Assembly: GCA_004322045.1 (NCBI GenBank)
Contig: SCRN01000009.1
Coordinates: forward strand, 206,209 to 270,208
DNA from: Paraburkholderia sp.
GTDB taxonomy: Bacteria; Pseudomonadota; Gammaproteobacteria; Burkholderiales; Burkholderiaceae
Length of the DNA stretch: 64,000 nt
Direction: 5' to 3'
Shown in pieces: positions 11,109 to 21,600 of this stretch; positions within the stretch are counted from its first letter, which is position 1, and each line of letters opens with the position of its first letter. Under the pieces are notes generated by a model that searched no databases, was not told the DNA's origin, and saw only the letters and a list, made by a program, of their open reading frames with translations. A program made the translations under genes and the position numbers.

Positions 11109-11564
11109 ATGTCGAATTTCATGGCATACGAGGTTGATATGGCGGGTAGGCGCAGGTTCTCGCGCGAGGAGTTTTTTGGCCGGCTGAATGCAGTTTTGTA
11201 CAAGCAGTACAGCTGCCACGAAATTGAATCTATGGACGTGGTGGAAGTGCTGTACAAGCTTTGCAAGCACGACCGGCTTGAGACAGTAGGAAATCCGCGA
11301 GAAGGGTTTGCGTACATGTGCCCGCTGACACATAGGCTTCAAGTGATAGTGCGTAGAGAGAGGCAAGTGTCGATTTCGCTCGATGCAAGCGAGGCTATAC
11401 AGGCAGCACGTGTAGCTGTGCGCGACCTGGGGGCGCAGTTCGTTTCGGTAGGGGACATCGTCGTGTGCACGGTGAAGGGTCTTCGGGCGTGGGGGGCGTC
11501 CGAAGGGGAAGCCGCCTTCCGCGCGTTCGCGAAGCTGCACCTATCGACCAAGGAAGTCCTTTAG
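11109..11564 (+). CDS. Hypothetical protein
   Basis: MSNFMAYEVDMAGRRRFSREEFFGRLNAVLYKQYSCHEIESMDVVEVLYK; plausible composition. Confidence 0.55.
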   Translation: MSNFMAYEVDMAGRRRFSREEFFGRLNAVLYKQYSCHEIESMDVVEVLYKLCKHDRLETVGNPREGFAYMCPLTHRLQVIVRRERQVSISLDASEAIQAARVAVRDLGAQFVSVGDIVVCTVKGLRAWGASEGEAAFRAFAKLHLSTKEVL

Positions 11565-11697
11565 CTGAGCTGCCTGGTACACGGCTTTAACAATCCTACC
11601 GCTGCGTCGCTGGTGCATCTTTCAAGGTTCATCAGCGCTGACTGGAGCGCCATTCTGCTGCGTCATGGGCTATCAGAATCATGGCCACTGCTAGCTC

Positions 11698-12171
11698 ATG
11701 AGAAAGCAAATAGGCCCCAAACTCAGCCGGCTTCGGCTTGCACAGGTCCAGGCAACCGTCGATGCATTCGCTGTATTAACGGTGCGGCCGGCACCACCGA
11801 GGGGCTGGCTAAAGCTCATTCGTGAAACCTTGGGTCTCACCGAGCGGCAGCAGGCCATGCGTCTTGGAATTTCGGCGCCAACCTTGCACAAATGCGAGCA
11901 GTCGGAAGCGGACGAGCGAATATCGCTCAAGCAGTTGCGGAAGTTGGCTGACGGACTCGGTTGCGAACTCGTCTATGCACTCGTCCCTCGAACGCCCCTG
12001 GCAGAAGTGGTCGAGAAGCGGGCCTACTCAATCGCTGTGCAAGAAGTCGAGGGCGTCGCGCACTCCATGACCTTGGAAGGCCAGCGCCCGACCGCCGACC
12101 ATATTCGTAAGCAAGTTGCATCAAGGGCAGACGAGTTGCTCAGTGGTCGCTGGTCGGACCTATGGCGATAG
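11698..12171 (+). CDS. Mobile mystery protein A-like HTH protein
   Basis: Pattern MRKQIGPKLSRLRLAQ...PPRGWLKLIRETLGLTERQQAMRLGISAPTLHKCEQSEADERISLKQLRKLADGLGCELVYALVPRTPL...RAYSIAVQEVEGVAHSMTLEGQ. Confidence 0.85.
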   Translation: MRKQIGPKLSRLRLAQVQATVDAFAVLTVRPAPPRGWLKLIRETLGLTERQQAMRLGISAPTLHKCEQSEADERISLKQLRKLADGLGCELVYALVPRTPLAEVVEKRAYSIAVQEVEGVAHSMTLEGQRPTADHIRKQVASRADELLSGRWSDLWR

Positions 12172-12390
12172 CTGTGACGAGATAGAAGGTCGATGTTTGA
12201 CCGCGCTGTGGGCAACGCAGGCTGTACGCGATGAATTCCCGAGGGGATAAGGAGCAACACGTGCCGTATTGGACATGTAGCTCGGTCGAAGAGTGCCCAG
12301 CGCACACGTGGCTTCGTGGAAACGCACCACGTCGAATCGGCGCGTGGTTCGCCGAGCTACATTCCGACCGAGCTTGTTAAGGGGGAAGAT

Positions 12391-12867
12391 ATGACCACGC
12401 CTTGTGAGCGCACCAACGCGGTGGTGAAGACTCGCGCGTTTTTGCAGTCGCTCGTCGCCCGAAATGATGGTGCGGCCCATAGGAACATCCACGAGGTCGC
12501 CGAACACCTTCTTCGTCACTATCCGCTGGATGTTGACCTTGATGTGTCCGCTGCCGCTCTACCAAATCTCTGGGCCTTTCGTTGCGATGGCATTCCCAGA
12601 CCAGAGCGTGGTGACGTCGGTCCTTCGAATTGCGAGGAGCATGAGCTTGCCGCGACGCCTGTCCGCAAGGAACCAGGCGACGCGTTTGATTTAACTGTGG
12701 CATTGCGGGCCATCTACAAATTATCCGTCGCTGACGGTGATTTGGGCTACGAATACTGGTCCAGAGTCGAAAGGCTTCTCAGGCGAGCGTCGGAGATGCA
12801 GGCGCAAATTGAATCGCTCAGCGCAGAGTTAGAGCGCTATCGCGCGCTTCACGGCAGGAGCCCCTAA
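12391..12867 (+). CDS. BPSL0761-family-like protein, intact copy
   Basis: MTTPCERTNAVVKTRAFLQSL...AEHLLRHYPLDVDLDVSAAALPNLW; C-terminal coiled region IYKLSVADGDLGYEYWSRVERLLRRASEMQAQIESL. Confidence 0.7.
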   Translation: MTTPCERTNAVVKTRAFLQSLVARNDGAAHRNIHEVAEHLLRHYPLDVDLDVSAAALPNLWAFRCDGIPRPERGDVGPSNCEEHELAATPVRKEPGDAFDLTVALRAIYKLSVADGDLGYEYWSRVERLLRRASEMQAQIESLSAELERYRALHGRSP

Positions 12868-12917
12868 GGTGGACGCCTGCGAATGCGGGCGTGGAGCAGT
12901 TGCCGTCAGACGGACAT

Positions 12918-13130
12918 ATGGCGCTGAGCAAGCTGCTTTCAAAAATTTTCAGACACGAGCCGGAGATGGTCGGCATACGTCTCGATAGTCACGGCTGGGT
13001 GTGAATCGATGAACTTATCCGCGCATTCAACCGTACTGCGCATGCGGCAGGCGCGCCTAAACGGCTGAGAACGCTGCCGATGGTCACGAAGGAAATCCTT
13101 CTTAACGCCGTGACCACGAACGACAAGTAA
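12918..13130 (+). pseudogene. kptA: Decayed RNA 2'-phosphotransferase (KptA/Tpt1) N-terminal remnant
   Basis: Translation MALSKLLSKIFRHEPEMVGIRLDSHGWV*IDELIRAFNRTAHAAGAPKRLRTLPMVTKEILLNAVTTNDK*; in-frame TGA at 13002-13004, rest of domain absent. Confidence 0.75.
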
Positions 13131-13215
13131 CGTTTTTCCCTTTCACTCGCTGGTGAACTGTGCCGTTACCCATAAACCGTCCGCTTCCCACCATCACCGT
13201 CACCGGGAGACTGCA

Positions 13216-13572
13216 GTGCCCATCTGGAAACCAAGCCCTGCTTCGGAATTGCCGAGAATTACGTTGGCTCGGTGGCGCATATTCGAGACGGATGACGGGA
13301 GCCGGCATTTTGTCGGCGTCGATATGTTCGACTCGTCAGGGCGCGTCAGCTCGCCGATTGTGACGTTCGACCCGGTCACCATGCAGGGCACCACCCATAC
13401 TGGACGCATCTACGAGCTGTTCGGACCGAAAGGCTCGTCATTGAACGCTGAGTACGTCTGGACGCGGTGGTGCGAACGGTACAAGGTCACGTCGTACACC
13501 GATGTCACCGAACGTATGCGTGATGGAACTGATGATGACGACACCACACGAGCGGACGAAGGCCGTGACTGA
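13216..13572 (+). CDS. Hypothetical protein
   Basis: MPIWKPSPASELPRITLARWRIFETDDGSRHFVGVDMFDSSGRVSSPIVTFDP. Confidence 0.55.
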   Translation: MPIWKPSPASELPRITLARWRIFETDDGSRHFVGVDMFDSSGRVSSPIVTFDPVTMQGTTHTGRIYELFGPKGSSLNAEYVWTRWCERYKVTSYTDVTERMRDGTDDDDTTRADEGRD

Positions 13573-13850
13573 TACCCGGGAGCTCTTGCAGATACTCGCG
13601 TCCGGGCAAGAGATAACCATTGGCGGCCTCGTCCAGCGCGCTGGCGCTACGTCTGCTCGGGCACTACCCGTTCGATGTCGACCTCGATGTGTCTGCCGCC
13701 GCGTTACCGGAAGTCTGGGCCGCGCCGCAGCACCGGCAGACCGGTGCAACGGTAGCCCCGAGAAGCCATGGCGGTGCGCCTGGTCTTCGCGATGTTGACG
13801 ATATTCGCAGTCAAGGAGAGTCTGATGACCAGTCGGCATCCGGTTCCTGA
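13535..13850 (+). pseudogene. Frameshifted second copy of the BPSL0761-like gene
   Basis: MTTPHERTKAVTDTRELLQIL in one frame continues as ALALRLLGHYPFDVDLDVSAAALPEVWAAP in another; paralogue of 12391-12867. Confidence 0.75.
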
Positions 13851-14202
13851 CGATTTCCCGAGAGAGCCGGCGCCAGGACTTGTGCCCGGTGCGCAGCCCA
13901 AGCTTCTCGTGCGTAAGATGGACGAGCGGTATCGCATCGGTCTAACAGACGAAGAGCTGTGGGCACGTTATGAGGCGTGCGAAGACCTTGCTCGTCAGCT
14001 CGCTGAGTACGCGTCGCGAAAGATGTCTTCCTCTGGCCTGTTGCTGAACGATGCACTAGAGCGGGTTGCGAAAGGCCTGAAGGCGAAGGTCGGTGCCAGC
14101 CAGTGGGATTTCTATCCTGCCGAGATAACGTGGATGATAAAGCGCACGCGTGAGTTACTGTCGGCGGCGACCAGCGGTGGAAGCGTTCATCATGACCGTT
14201 GA
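13825..14202 (+). CDS. Hypothetical protein
   Basis: MTSRHPVPDDFPREPAPGLVPGAQPKLLVRKMDERYRIGLTDEELWARYEACEDLARQLAEYA. Confidence 0.65.
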   Translation: MTSRHPVPDDFPREPAPGLVPGAQPKLLVRKMDERYRIGLTDEELWARYEACEDLARQLAEYASRKMSSSGLLLNDALERVAKGLKAKVGASQWDFYPAEITWMIKRTRELLSAATSGGSVHHDR

Positions 14203-14410
14203 AGAAGCAGCGAAATATCTCTTCGTCAACCGCTCCCATATCCGGGCGCTTCTTGCGTCGGGGGAACTGCTCGAGGTCTTGCCGGGAAACCCGTTCGGAG
14301 GGGTCGATATCGAAGTGGCTTCGGTGCAGGCGTACCGGGCGAGATTGGAGGCCGCGCGGCAGACCTGGCTTGATACGCACACCGAGGATAACGACCCGGT
14401 GGGGTCCTAG
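14192..14410 (+). CDS. Excisionase-type HTH DNA-binding protein
   Basis: MTVEEAAKYLFVNRSHIRALLASGELLEVLPGNPFGGVDIEVASVQAYRARL. Confidence 0.75.
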   Translation: MTVEEAAKYLFVNRSHIRALLASGELLEVLPGNPFGGVDIEVASVQAYRARLEAARQTWLDTHTEDNDPVGS

Positions 14411-14473
14411 GCGCTCCAGCGACCTCCGCCCGAATGATGCCGGGTTCGGGACGTCGCCACTACCGCAGGTGCA

Positions 14474-15007
14474 ATGCCTCGCATCACAATTGATGGAAAC
14501 GAAATGGCGCAACGACTGCAGGACATCGTCGGGAAGCTGTACAGGCCGCCAAGCAACGAGACACGCCAGGTGTTTGCATTGTCGCGGTTAGATGCCGAAA
14601 AACTTCCGGAGCTTTCGTCGATTGCCGTCATCTCAATTACTGCGCCAGAGCGTCCCCCGGCGAACATTGGCAACTTTGCTCATGTGCTGCGCCTGAGGTT
14701 CGCTGATGTGGACTTTCTGAACCCAGAGCTGTCCGGCCGGGCGAGAAGCAGGCTCGCTGATGCCTGTACGGAAGCGCAAGCTCAGGAGATTCGTGCATTC
14801 ATTGAGGCACTACCAGATGAGATAGCTTCGGTGGTCGTCCATTGTGAGGGTGGCTACTCGCGTTCGTGCGGCGTGGCCATCGCGCTACATCAGCTATACG
14901 GATACACCGTAGAGCCACAACACCTCACGAGCGCGAATCTTTCCATCGCTCGCACCGTAACGGGAGAGGTCCATGCAAATCGGAAATCGAAAAAGAGCCG
15001 GCGTTGA
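14474..15007 (+). CDS. Protein tyrosine/dual-specificity phosphatase-like protein
   Basis: HCX5R loop in VVVHCEGGYSRSCGVAIALHQLYG. Confidence 0.7.
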   Translation: MPRITIDGNEMAQRLQDIVGKLYRPPSNETRQVFALSRLDAEKLPELSSIAVISITAPERPPANIGNFAHVLRLRFADVDFLNPELSGRARSRLADACTEAQAQEIRAFIEALPDEIASVVVHCEGGYSRSCGVAIALHQLYGYTVEPQHLTSANLSIARTVTGEVHANRKSKKSRR

Positions 15008-15337
15008 CGCGCATCGCTATGACTCACTGGCATGGCCGCGCTGGTACGTGTCTGCATCGTCAGGGCCTCGCCAGCGTGAGCGGGAAGAACCCGACCACAC
15101 AAGTCCGTCGTGGGACGGCACGGTCCTCACCGTCCGATGGCATTGCGCTCGGCCGATGGCGTGTACGTCCTTGCGTTTGAGTATAAGCAGCACCCGTAAA
15201 ACGAGAATGAGCCACCGCATCCGGCCGACTGCGGTCGAAGCACTGGACTCACTATCGGCCGGGAAGGCTTCCGCAACTGCGGGTTATCTAGCGTGCCGTC
15301 CGTCCAGGCTGGGTGTAACGTCGCTGGAGAGTGCGAG

Positions 15338-15538
15338 ATGCATGCAGATAATCAGATTGACCTCAGGATTGCCCTGCAAAAAATCCATGAACTGGCGATG
15401 GCCGACGGGGATTTGGGCCACGAGTACTGGTACAAGGTGGGACAGCTTCTCCGGCAAGCAGCGCAAATGCAATCGGAAAAAGATACGCTCGCCAGGGAGT
15501 TGGAACAGTGTCGCGCACAGCTCGCCAAAGCCAGATAA
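15338..15538 (+). CDS. Small protein homologous to C-terminal segment of the 12391-12867 protein
   Basis: IDLRIALQKIHELAMADGDLGHEYWYKVGQLLRQAAQMQSEKDTLARELEQCRA versus FDLTVALRAIYKLSVADGDLGYEYWSRVERLLRRASEMQAQIESLSAELERYRA. Confidence 0.7.
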   Translation: MHADNQIDLRIALQKIHELAMADGDLGHEYWYKVGQLLRQAAQMQSEKDTLARELEQCRAQLAKAR

Positions 15539-15678
15539 CCGGCGCTCACTGATGAAATCCGGCGCCACCGCGAAATCCATCATGCCGAAACTTCCGGGTG
15601 ACGCGGGACGAAACACAGGCGAGGGTTGACGACGGCCGCCCATATTAAGCACCCGCAGTGCGGCGAAGAGAGCTTCGA

Positions 15679-16476
15679 ATGCGAATCCAACTTGCTTCTG
15701 ACCTACATTTGGAGTTACTTGCCAAGCAGTTCCCCGGCGAGACCCTGATAAAGCACGCGAACATGGTCGACGTATTGGTACTGGCTGGCGATATCGCCCG
15801 AGCAAGCGACGCCGTAGAGCTTTTTGGAGGCTGGCCAGTGCCTGTTATCTATGTCGCCGGAAATCACGAGCTCTACCATGAGTGTTACGAAGACACGTTC
15901 ATCAGATTGAAGGAGCGAACTCAAGGCACCTCGATTCGATTTCTGGAACGAGACGTCGTCGACTTCGGAGGCGTTCGGTTTCTCGGCTGCATCCTGTGGA
16001 CAGACTATCTTCTCTTCGGCGCTCAATTGCAGCGTCAAGCGATGACGAGTGCGCAGCGCCATCTTAACGACCATCGAGTTATCCGCACAGCAACCGGAGA
16101 CAGCTTTCGACCTGATGACGCGCTTCGCGAACACGAGAAGGCTCGCGTTTGGTTACAGGAGCAATTTCAACAGCCTTACGACGGCAAGACAGTCGTCGTG
16201 ACACATCACGGGGTACACCCCTCTTCCGTACATCCGCGGTACGCCGGCGATATCACCAACGCGGCCTTCGTGAGCGACCTCACCGAATTAGTGGAGCGGG
16301 CGGATTTCTGGTTCCACGGGCACGTTCACGATTCCTTTGACTATACGGTCGGGAAGTGCCGTGTCGTTGCAAACCCCAGAGGCTACGCGCGAAATCGACA
16401 CAGCGTGACAAGTCCCAAGGCTCTCGCATTTGAAAACGGGGCGTTCCAGCACGCATGCGTCATCGACGTCTACTGA
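15679..16476 (+). CDS. Calcineurin-like metallophosphoesterase
   Basis: MRIQLASDLHLE...VLVLAGDIA...YVAGNHELY...VVTHHGVHPSS...GHVHDSFDY. Confidence 0.93.
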   Translation: MRIQLASDLHLELLAKQFPGETLIKHANMVDVLVLAGDIARASDAVELFGGWPVPVIYVAGNHELYHECYEDTFIRLKERTQGTSIRFLERDVVDFGGVRFLGCILWTDYLLFGAQLQRQAMTSAQRHLNDHRVIRTATGDSFRPDDALREHEKARVWLQEQFQQPYDGKTVVVTHHGVHPSSVHPRYAGDITNAAFVSDLTELVERADFWFHGHVHDSFDYTVGKCRVVANPRGYARNRHSVTSPKALAFENGAFQHACVIDVY

Positions 16477-16892
16477 TTTCTGTCTTCAGGAGTGTATGGC
16501 ATGAACTGAGGAGCGCCCCATCTCCCGGCCTTTCCCGTAGCGCATGCACGCAACGCCGCTCACATGCTTTGCACTTAGTCATCGCACCCAGTGCGAGCGG
16601 GCTCGGCTCGTCAATGGTTTTCCCCCCGAAAGGATTGCCTCGTGAATCCGTTCCACCACGTCCGGCGCTGAGCAACCGCGGAGCATGGTGGGCGCACAAG
16701 CGCTCACGTCGGCGCTGGAGTTATTGCGGACAGTCCGGAAGACGATGTCGTCGCCATTATTACCAAATCATTGAGAGGAAGTGCACAGTTGACGAAGGTT
16801 AGCGCGCTTCGTAACCGGCAGGGGTCTGCGTCAATGTACTTTCGCACCTCGCCGCCGTCGGTCGAAACCACGTATCGACCGAACTTTTCCGT

Positions 16893-17357
16893 TTAAACTG
16901 CTTCGATAACGACTTGCTCGATGTAGGAAAAACGGCGCCAGCCCTCGATGCCCGCAAAGGCGCAAGGTATGCCGTGCGCCGCAGCTGCCTCGGCGAATTT
17001 CGCTATGCATAGGGCTTTCAGCTCGGCAATTGCTTCATCGGTAAAGTCCGTGGAACTTACAAACGATATCGACGCGACGAGGCGGCCTCGCGCCTCTTGG
17101 AAACCTTCGTCATTCGTGCAGATGTCGTACGTCGGGACCTCAACGTCATTATGGCCGCGATACATCGACGACAAGCCCCGATACTCCGCTTCAATCGCGG
17201 CGCGGGCGTCGTCGTGGACGTCACGCACGATGTCGGGAATGTCCCCACCGAATTCAGCCGTCAGCTCTGCGAGCTGGAACTGCACTGCAATCCATGCTTC
17301 TTCAAGTAGCGAGTTGCTGCTCGACACGGCCATGTCCTGTTCCTTCGATTGAAGCAA
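16893..17357 (-). CDS. Hypothetical protein
   Basis: 154 aa ORF with ordinary composition. Confidence 0.6.
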   Translation of the reverse strand: MLQSKEQDMAVSSSNSLLEEAWIAVQFQLAELTAEFGGDIPDIVRDVHDDARAAIEAEYRGLSSMYRGHNDVEVPTYDICTNDEGFQEARGRLVASISFVSSTDFTDEAIAELKALCIAKFAEAAAAHGIPCAFAGIEGWRRFSYIEQVVIEAV

Positions 17358-17447
17358 ATGTCAGGGAGTATATTGTCCGCAGGCACGGCCGTATCGCTTT
17401 TTGACGACACGATGTCTGTAGCCAAGTGCGTGCGGCTATCCGTCGCG

Positions 17448-17648
17448 TTACCCATGGCTGTCTACCCAGGCGCGGCACCAGTTCAGGCCGACGAACTGTG
17501 CCTCGTCCTCGCTATCGAAGGTGCCCAGCACGCCCGATGTTTCGATGAGCTTGTTGTTTCGGGTAACGGTGCCACTGGCGGCGTATTCGTGGCCTTGCCG
17601 GATAGCATGTCCCCAAATCGAATATCCCTTGTAGGTTTCCGCGTCCAT
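17448..17648 (-). CDS. Small hypothetical protein (66 aa)
   Basis: MDAETYKGYSIWGHAIRQGHEYAASGTVTRNNKLIETSG; stop/start adjacent to 17648-17995. Confidence 0.55.
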   Translation of the reverse strand: MDAETYKGYSIWGHAIRQGHEYAASGTVTRNNKLIETSGVLGTFDSEDEAQFVGLNWCRAWVDSHG

Positions 17649-17995
17649 CAGCGAGCTACCGCGGGCCGCGCACCGTGCGAATCGACCCGCAGGACATTGC
17701 CCTCGGGCGTGAGTAGAGGCGGGAGGCTCTGTGCGCGCGGCTCGGCGTTGATGCGGACAGCGCGTCCAGCATGCGCTCGCTTGCTCGGCGTGGGCACGCA
17801 GGCAACCGCACGGGATGCCTTCGCCTTCGTAGACCGCTTTGCCGACAATCGATGCGCCGCTGGCTTGTGGTGCGCTTTGTGGGGCGAGTGCAGCGCGTGC
17901 CTAGCCTCCGGCGGATTCCACACCTCGCGATAGTGTTCGCCGGCATGGGCAACGGATGCTCCTGCCAGCAATATCACACCTAGAACGCGCAACAT
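17648..17995 (-). CDS. Hypothetical exported protein with signal peptide
   Basis: MLRVLGVILLAGASVAHAGEHYREVW. Confidence 0.6.
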   Translation of the reverse strand: MLRVLGVILLAGASVAHAGEHYREVWNPPEARHALHSPHKAHHKPAAHRLSAKRSTKAKASRAVACVPTPSKRAHAGRAVRINAEPRAQSLPPLLTPEGNVLRVDSHGARPAVAR

Positions 17996-17996
17996 C

Positions 17997-18299
17997 TCAT
18001 CTCCCTACCTTCGAGGCAAACAGCGCCATTTCGCTACAACGGATGGCCTGGCCGACACATCTGCCGTCACAGCCCGCACAATAGTGTCGGTCAAGCAACG
18101 TTTTGTCGACACGCCAGACATTGTGCGCAGTTGGACTTGGCGTACCGACAGAGCGGCCATTTTCGTTCGCGAAGAACGTGGGCTCGCCCGCCCTTCCGCG
18201 TCGCACGGCATCGTCGCCGAATGCTGCTCTCAGAGCGTCGACGAACTCGGCCATCTCGGGCATCGGGTGAGTGACTGGTTTGCAAACTCGCGTGCCCAT
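17997..18299 (-). CDS. Small hypothetical protein with CxxCxxxC
   Basis: MPEMAEFVDALRAAFGDDAVRRGRAGEPTFFANENGRSVGTP...RHYCAGCDGRCVGQAIRCSEM; start uncertain (18263, 18299 or 18350). Confidence 0.6.
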   Translation of the reverse strand: MGTRVCKPVTHPMPEMAEFVDALRAAFGDDAVRRGRAGEPTFFANENGRSVGTPSPTAHNVWRVDKTLLDRHYCAGCDGRCVGQAIRCSEMALFASKVGR

Positions 18300-18354
18300 A
18301 GCTCGATGCCTCAAGAAACGCCGCGTCGACAATACCGGAACTGAGCCCATGATA

Positions 18355-18370
18355 CTGTATATACATACAG
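18355..18370. promoter_or_regulatory. LexA (SOS) box
   Basis: CTGTATATACATACAG, perfect CTGT-N8-ACAG. Confidence 0.75.
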
Positions 18371-18665
18371 GCCGCCATGCCTTACTTGTGTTCGCGGTTC
18401 CGTCTTGGCCGAGGAGATTCACTCGTGGCTTGGTGACCTGCGTGCATAGCGAAAAGCCGGTACAGCCCATGTCGGGAAGCTCCAGCGTGGCTACGTAGGT
18501 GTTCAGCCAGTTTCGTAAGATGACGGTCAAAAAGGCGTATATTCCTGTTGCGCATCGGGAACGCACAAAGGCGTGATTTCTACGCAATTCGCTTAGTAAA
18601 CCGTCAACGCACTCCCTGCAAAGCATTAAATGTAAAAGCGCAATCACTGTCACGGTTCAACCTGG

Positions 18666-21600
18666 TTGACGTCGTTCACAGCAATGGCGATTCCGTTGAA
18701 CTCGGTGAGAACAACGGGGAACGGGGTGATGACGAACGGGCAGACAGACGACGTTGATGAGTTGACGAGTGGTACTGATATAAAGCGACCGAGCGTTCAG
18801 ATTATTGCCGACCTGACGATAGGGTATGCGGCGATTCAGAACAACGTTCCGGTCATCCGCGAAATTCTGGTCACGAACGATGGGGAGGTGGCGCTCTCTG
18901 ATATCGAACTGCTCGTCGAATGTGTGCCGGCCTTTGCCGAGGGCGCACGTTTTCGCTTCGAAGTATTGGCGCCCGGCGAGAGCCGTCGTCTCGCGCCTGT
19001 GGACTTACGGCCCGACCACCAGTACTTCAGTCAGCTCGACGAATCTGAGCGCGCCGTCATCACGGCATCGCTGCGTACTCAGGAAACTGAACTCGTAACG
19101 GCATCGCACAACATTGACGTACTCGCGTACGACCAGTGGGCCGGCGCGCGGTCGTTACCGGAACTGCTAGCGGCATTTTGCATGCCGAACTCGCGGGTAG
19201 TAGACAAACTTCTGGCGCGGGCATCCGGGCTTCTGCGCCAGACGTCGGTCGACCTATCCATGGACGGATATCAGTCCAAAAATCGCGAGAAGGTCTGGAA
19301 GCAGGTGTCGGCTATCTACTGCACGATAGTCGCGGAGGACATCCAATACTCCAACCCGCCGGCATCATTCGGGAACGACGGTCAGAAAATCCGAACTCCG
19401 GAACGTATTCTCGATGGCAAACTGGCGACGTGTCTGGACCTTGCCATGCTGTTCGCGTCTTGCTTGGAACAGGCTGGCCTGCACCCTGTCGTGTTGTTCA
19501 AAGAAGGCCACGCGTGGGTGGGAGTTTGGCTAATAGAGACCAGCTTCCCGACCGCGTTGGTAGACGACGTTCAGGCGATTCGCAAGCGGGTGAAATCTGG
19601 AGAGTTCATGGTCTTCGAGACCACGGGCGTGGCGAGCGGCCAGAAGCCATCCCTCAGGTGGGCCTGCACGCGCGGCGAAGACCACTTAAACGACGAAGAC
19701 CAGTTCGCGTATGCAGTGGATATTCGTCGCGCACGGGAAGTCCGAATTCGCCCACTGCCGTCCCGTTCGTCGCAGGTCGACGAGCCTGCTGTCCCGATTG
19801 CGAAAGCCGAGACGCCCGTCATTGAGGACGTACCGCAACTGCCACCACTGGACCCGGTCGTCGTACCGTTGCGCGACGACGCGACGCCCGACACACCAGA
19901 GGGTCGCCTGGCGAAATGGAAGAGCAAGCTGCTCGACCTGACGCTCCGAAACAAGCTCCTGAATTTCAAACCCACCAAATCCACGCTACGAGTCATCTGC
20001 CCGGACCCGGGTGCGTTGGAAGACCGACTGGCCGATGGGAACGAATTCCGCGTTCGTGCGAAACCGAAATTGATGTCCGGGTCCGATGGTCGCGATGCCA
20101 ATGTGTATGCCGGCCGCAATGGTACGGCTGCATTGGATGACTTGGCGACCGACGCTCTTGGCCGAAACGAAATCGTCACAGACATCGAAGAGGACGCGCT
20201 GGAAGGCAGGCTCCTAGAGATATTCCGCGCGGCCAGCACGGGCATGGAGGAAGGTGGTGCCAATACCCTGTTTCTAGCTTTCGGGATGCTCGAATGGCAA
20301 GAAAGCAAGGATGCCGAATCCAGCCATCTCGCCCCGATTTTGCTCATCCCGGTTACGTTGTCCCGCCAGTCTGTGAGGAGTGGCTTCCGCTTGGCCCGTC
20401 ACGATGATGACGCGCTCGTGAACCCGACGTTGCTACAGAAATTGCAACAGGATTTCAGCCTGAAAATGCCCTCGTTCGATGTCTTGCCGACGGACGACCG
20501 TGGCATCGACGTCGACCGAATTATGCAGACCTTCCGGCTGCATGTTGGCGAACTAAAAGGGTGGGAGGTCAAGGAGCAGGTCCATCTGGGCATCTTTTCG
20601 TTCACGAAGTACCTGATGTGGAAGGACCTCCAGGACCGCCAAAAGCAGCTCCAAGAAAACAGCGTTGTCGCTCATTTGATTAACAATCCCGGCAAGGCGT
20701 TCGCCGATAGTGCGACCGGCTTCGAGCCCAGCACGCTCGATGAGAGGTTCCGACCTCAAGACCTCTTTACACCGTTGCTGTCGGACTCGTCGCAGTTGCG
20801 CGCCGTTTGCGTCGCAGCCGAAGGCAAGAATCTTGTCATTGAAGGCCCACCGGGGACGGGTAAGAGCCAGACTATCTCGAACCTAATCGCCCATCTGTTG
20901 GCCACCGGGAAGACGGTGTTGTTCGTTTCGGAGAAGATGGCGGCGCTGGAGGTGGTGCATCGCCGGCTCAGCAGTCTTGGGCTGGGGCCATTTTGTCTCG
21001 AGTTGCATTCGTCCAAAGCAAAGAAAGCGGACGTCCTGAAACAGCTGGGCATCGCGCTTGATGCCGCCGGTGCTCGCACCGTGAAGGACTGGGAGCGAGA
21101 GTCCGAAAGACTCCTGACGCTCCGCACAGACCTCAATAGCGTCGCGGGCGCGCTCCATCGCGTTCATCCGAACGACCTGACCGTGTACGAGGCCATCGGA
21201 ACCAGTCTGCAGCACGCGGAAATGCGGCCCGGCGCGATGCCGTGGACCGATGCGGATGTACATAGTCGCGCCCAGCTCGAAGCACTGCGTGAAGCCTGCC
21301 GCCAGATGGGCGCTCTGGCTGGCCAGTTGACTGGTTTGCAGAACCATCCCCTGGCACTCATCCACAAGACCGAATGGATGCCGTCCTGGCAGCAAGAGTT
21401 TCTCGATGCAGTTTCGGCATTCGAGGCCCACATCAAGAAACTGGACGAGGCCACATCAAACCTGCTTAATCAGCTGGCCCTGCCCGAGCTAGGTCTCTCC
21501 CTGAATGGGCTTGGCAAATTCGATGTACTGGCCGACGTACTTTCCGCTGCGGCCTCAGTTCCGGTCGAGGTGGCCAGAGCGGCGCATGATGAGTCCGTGC

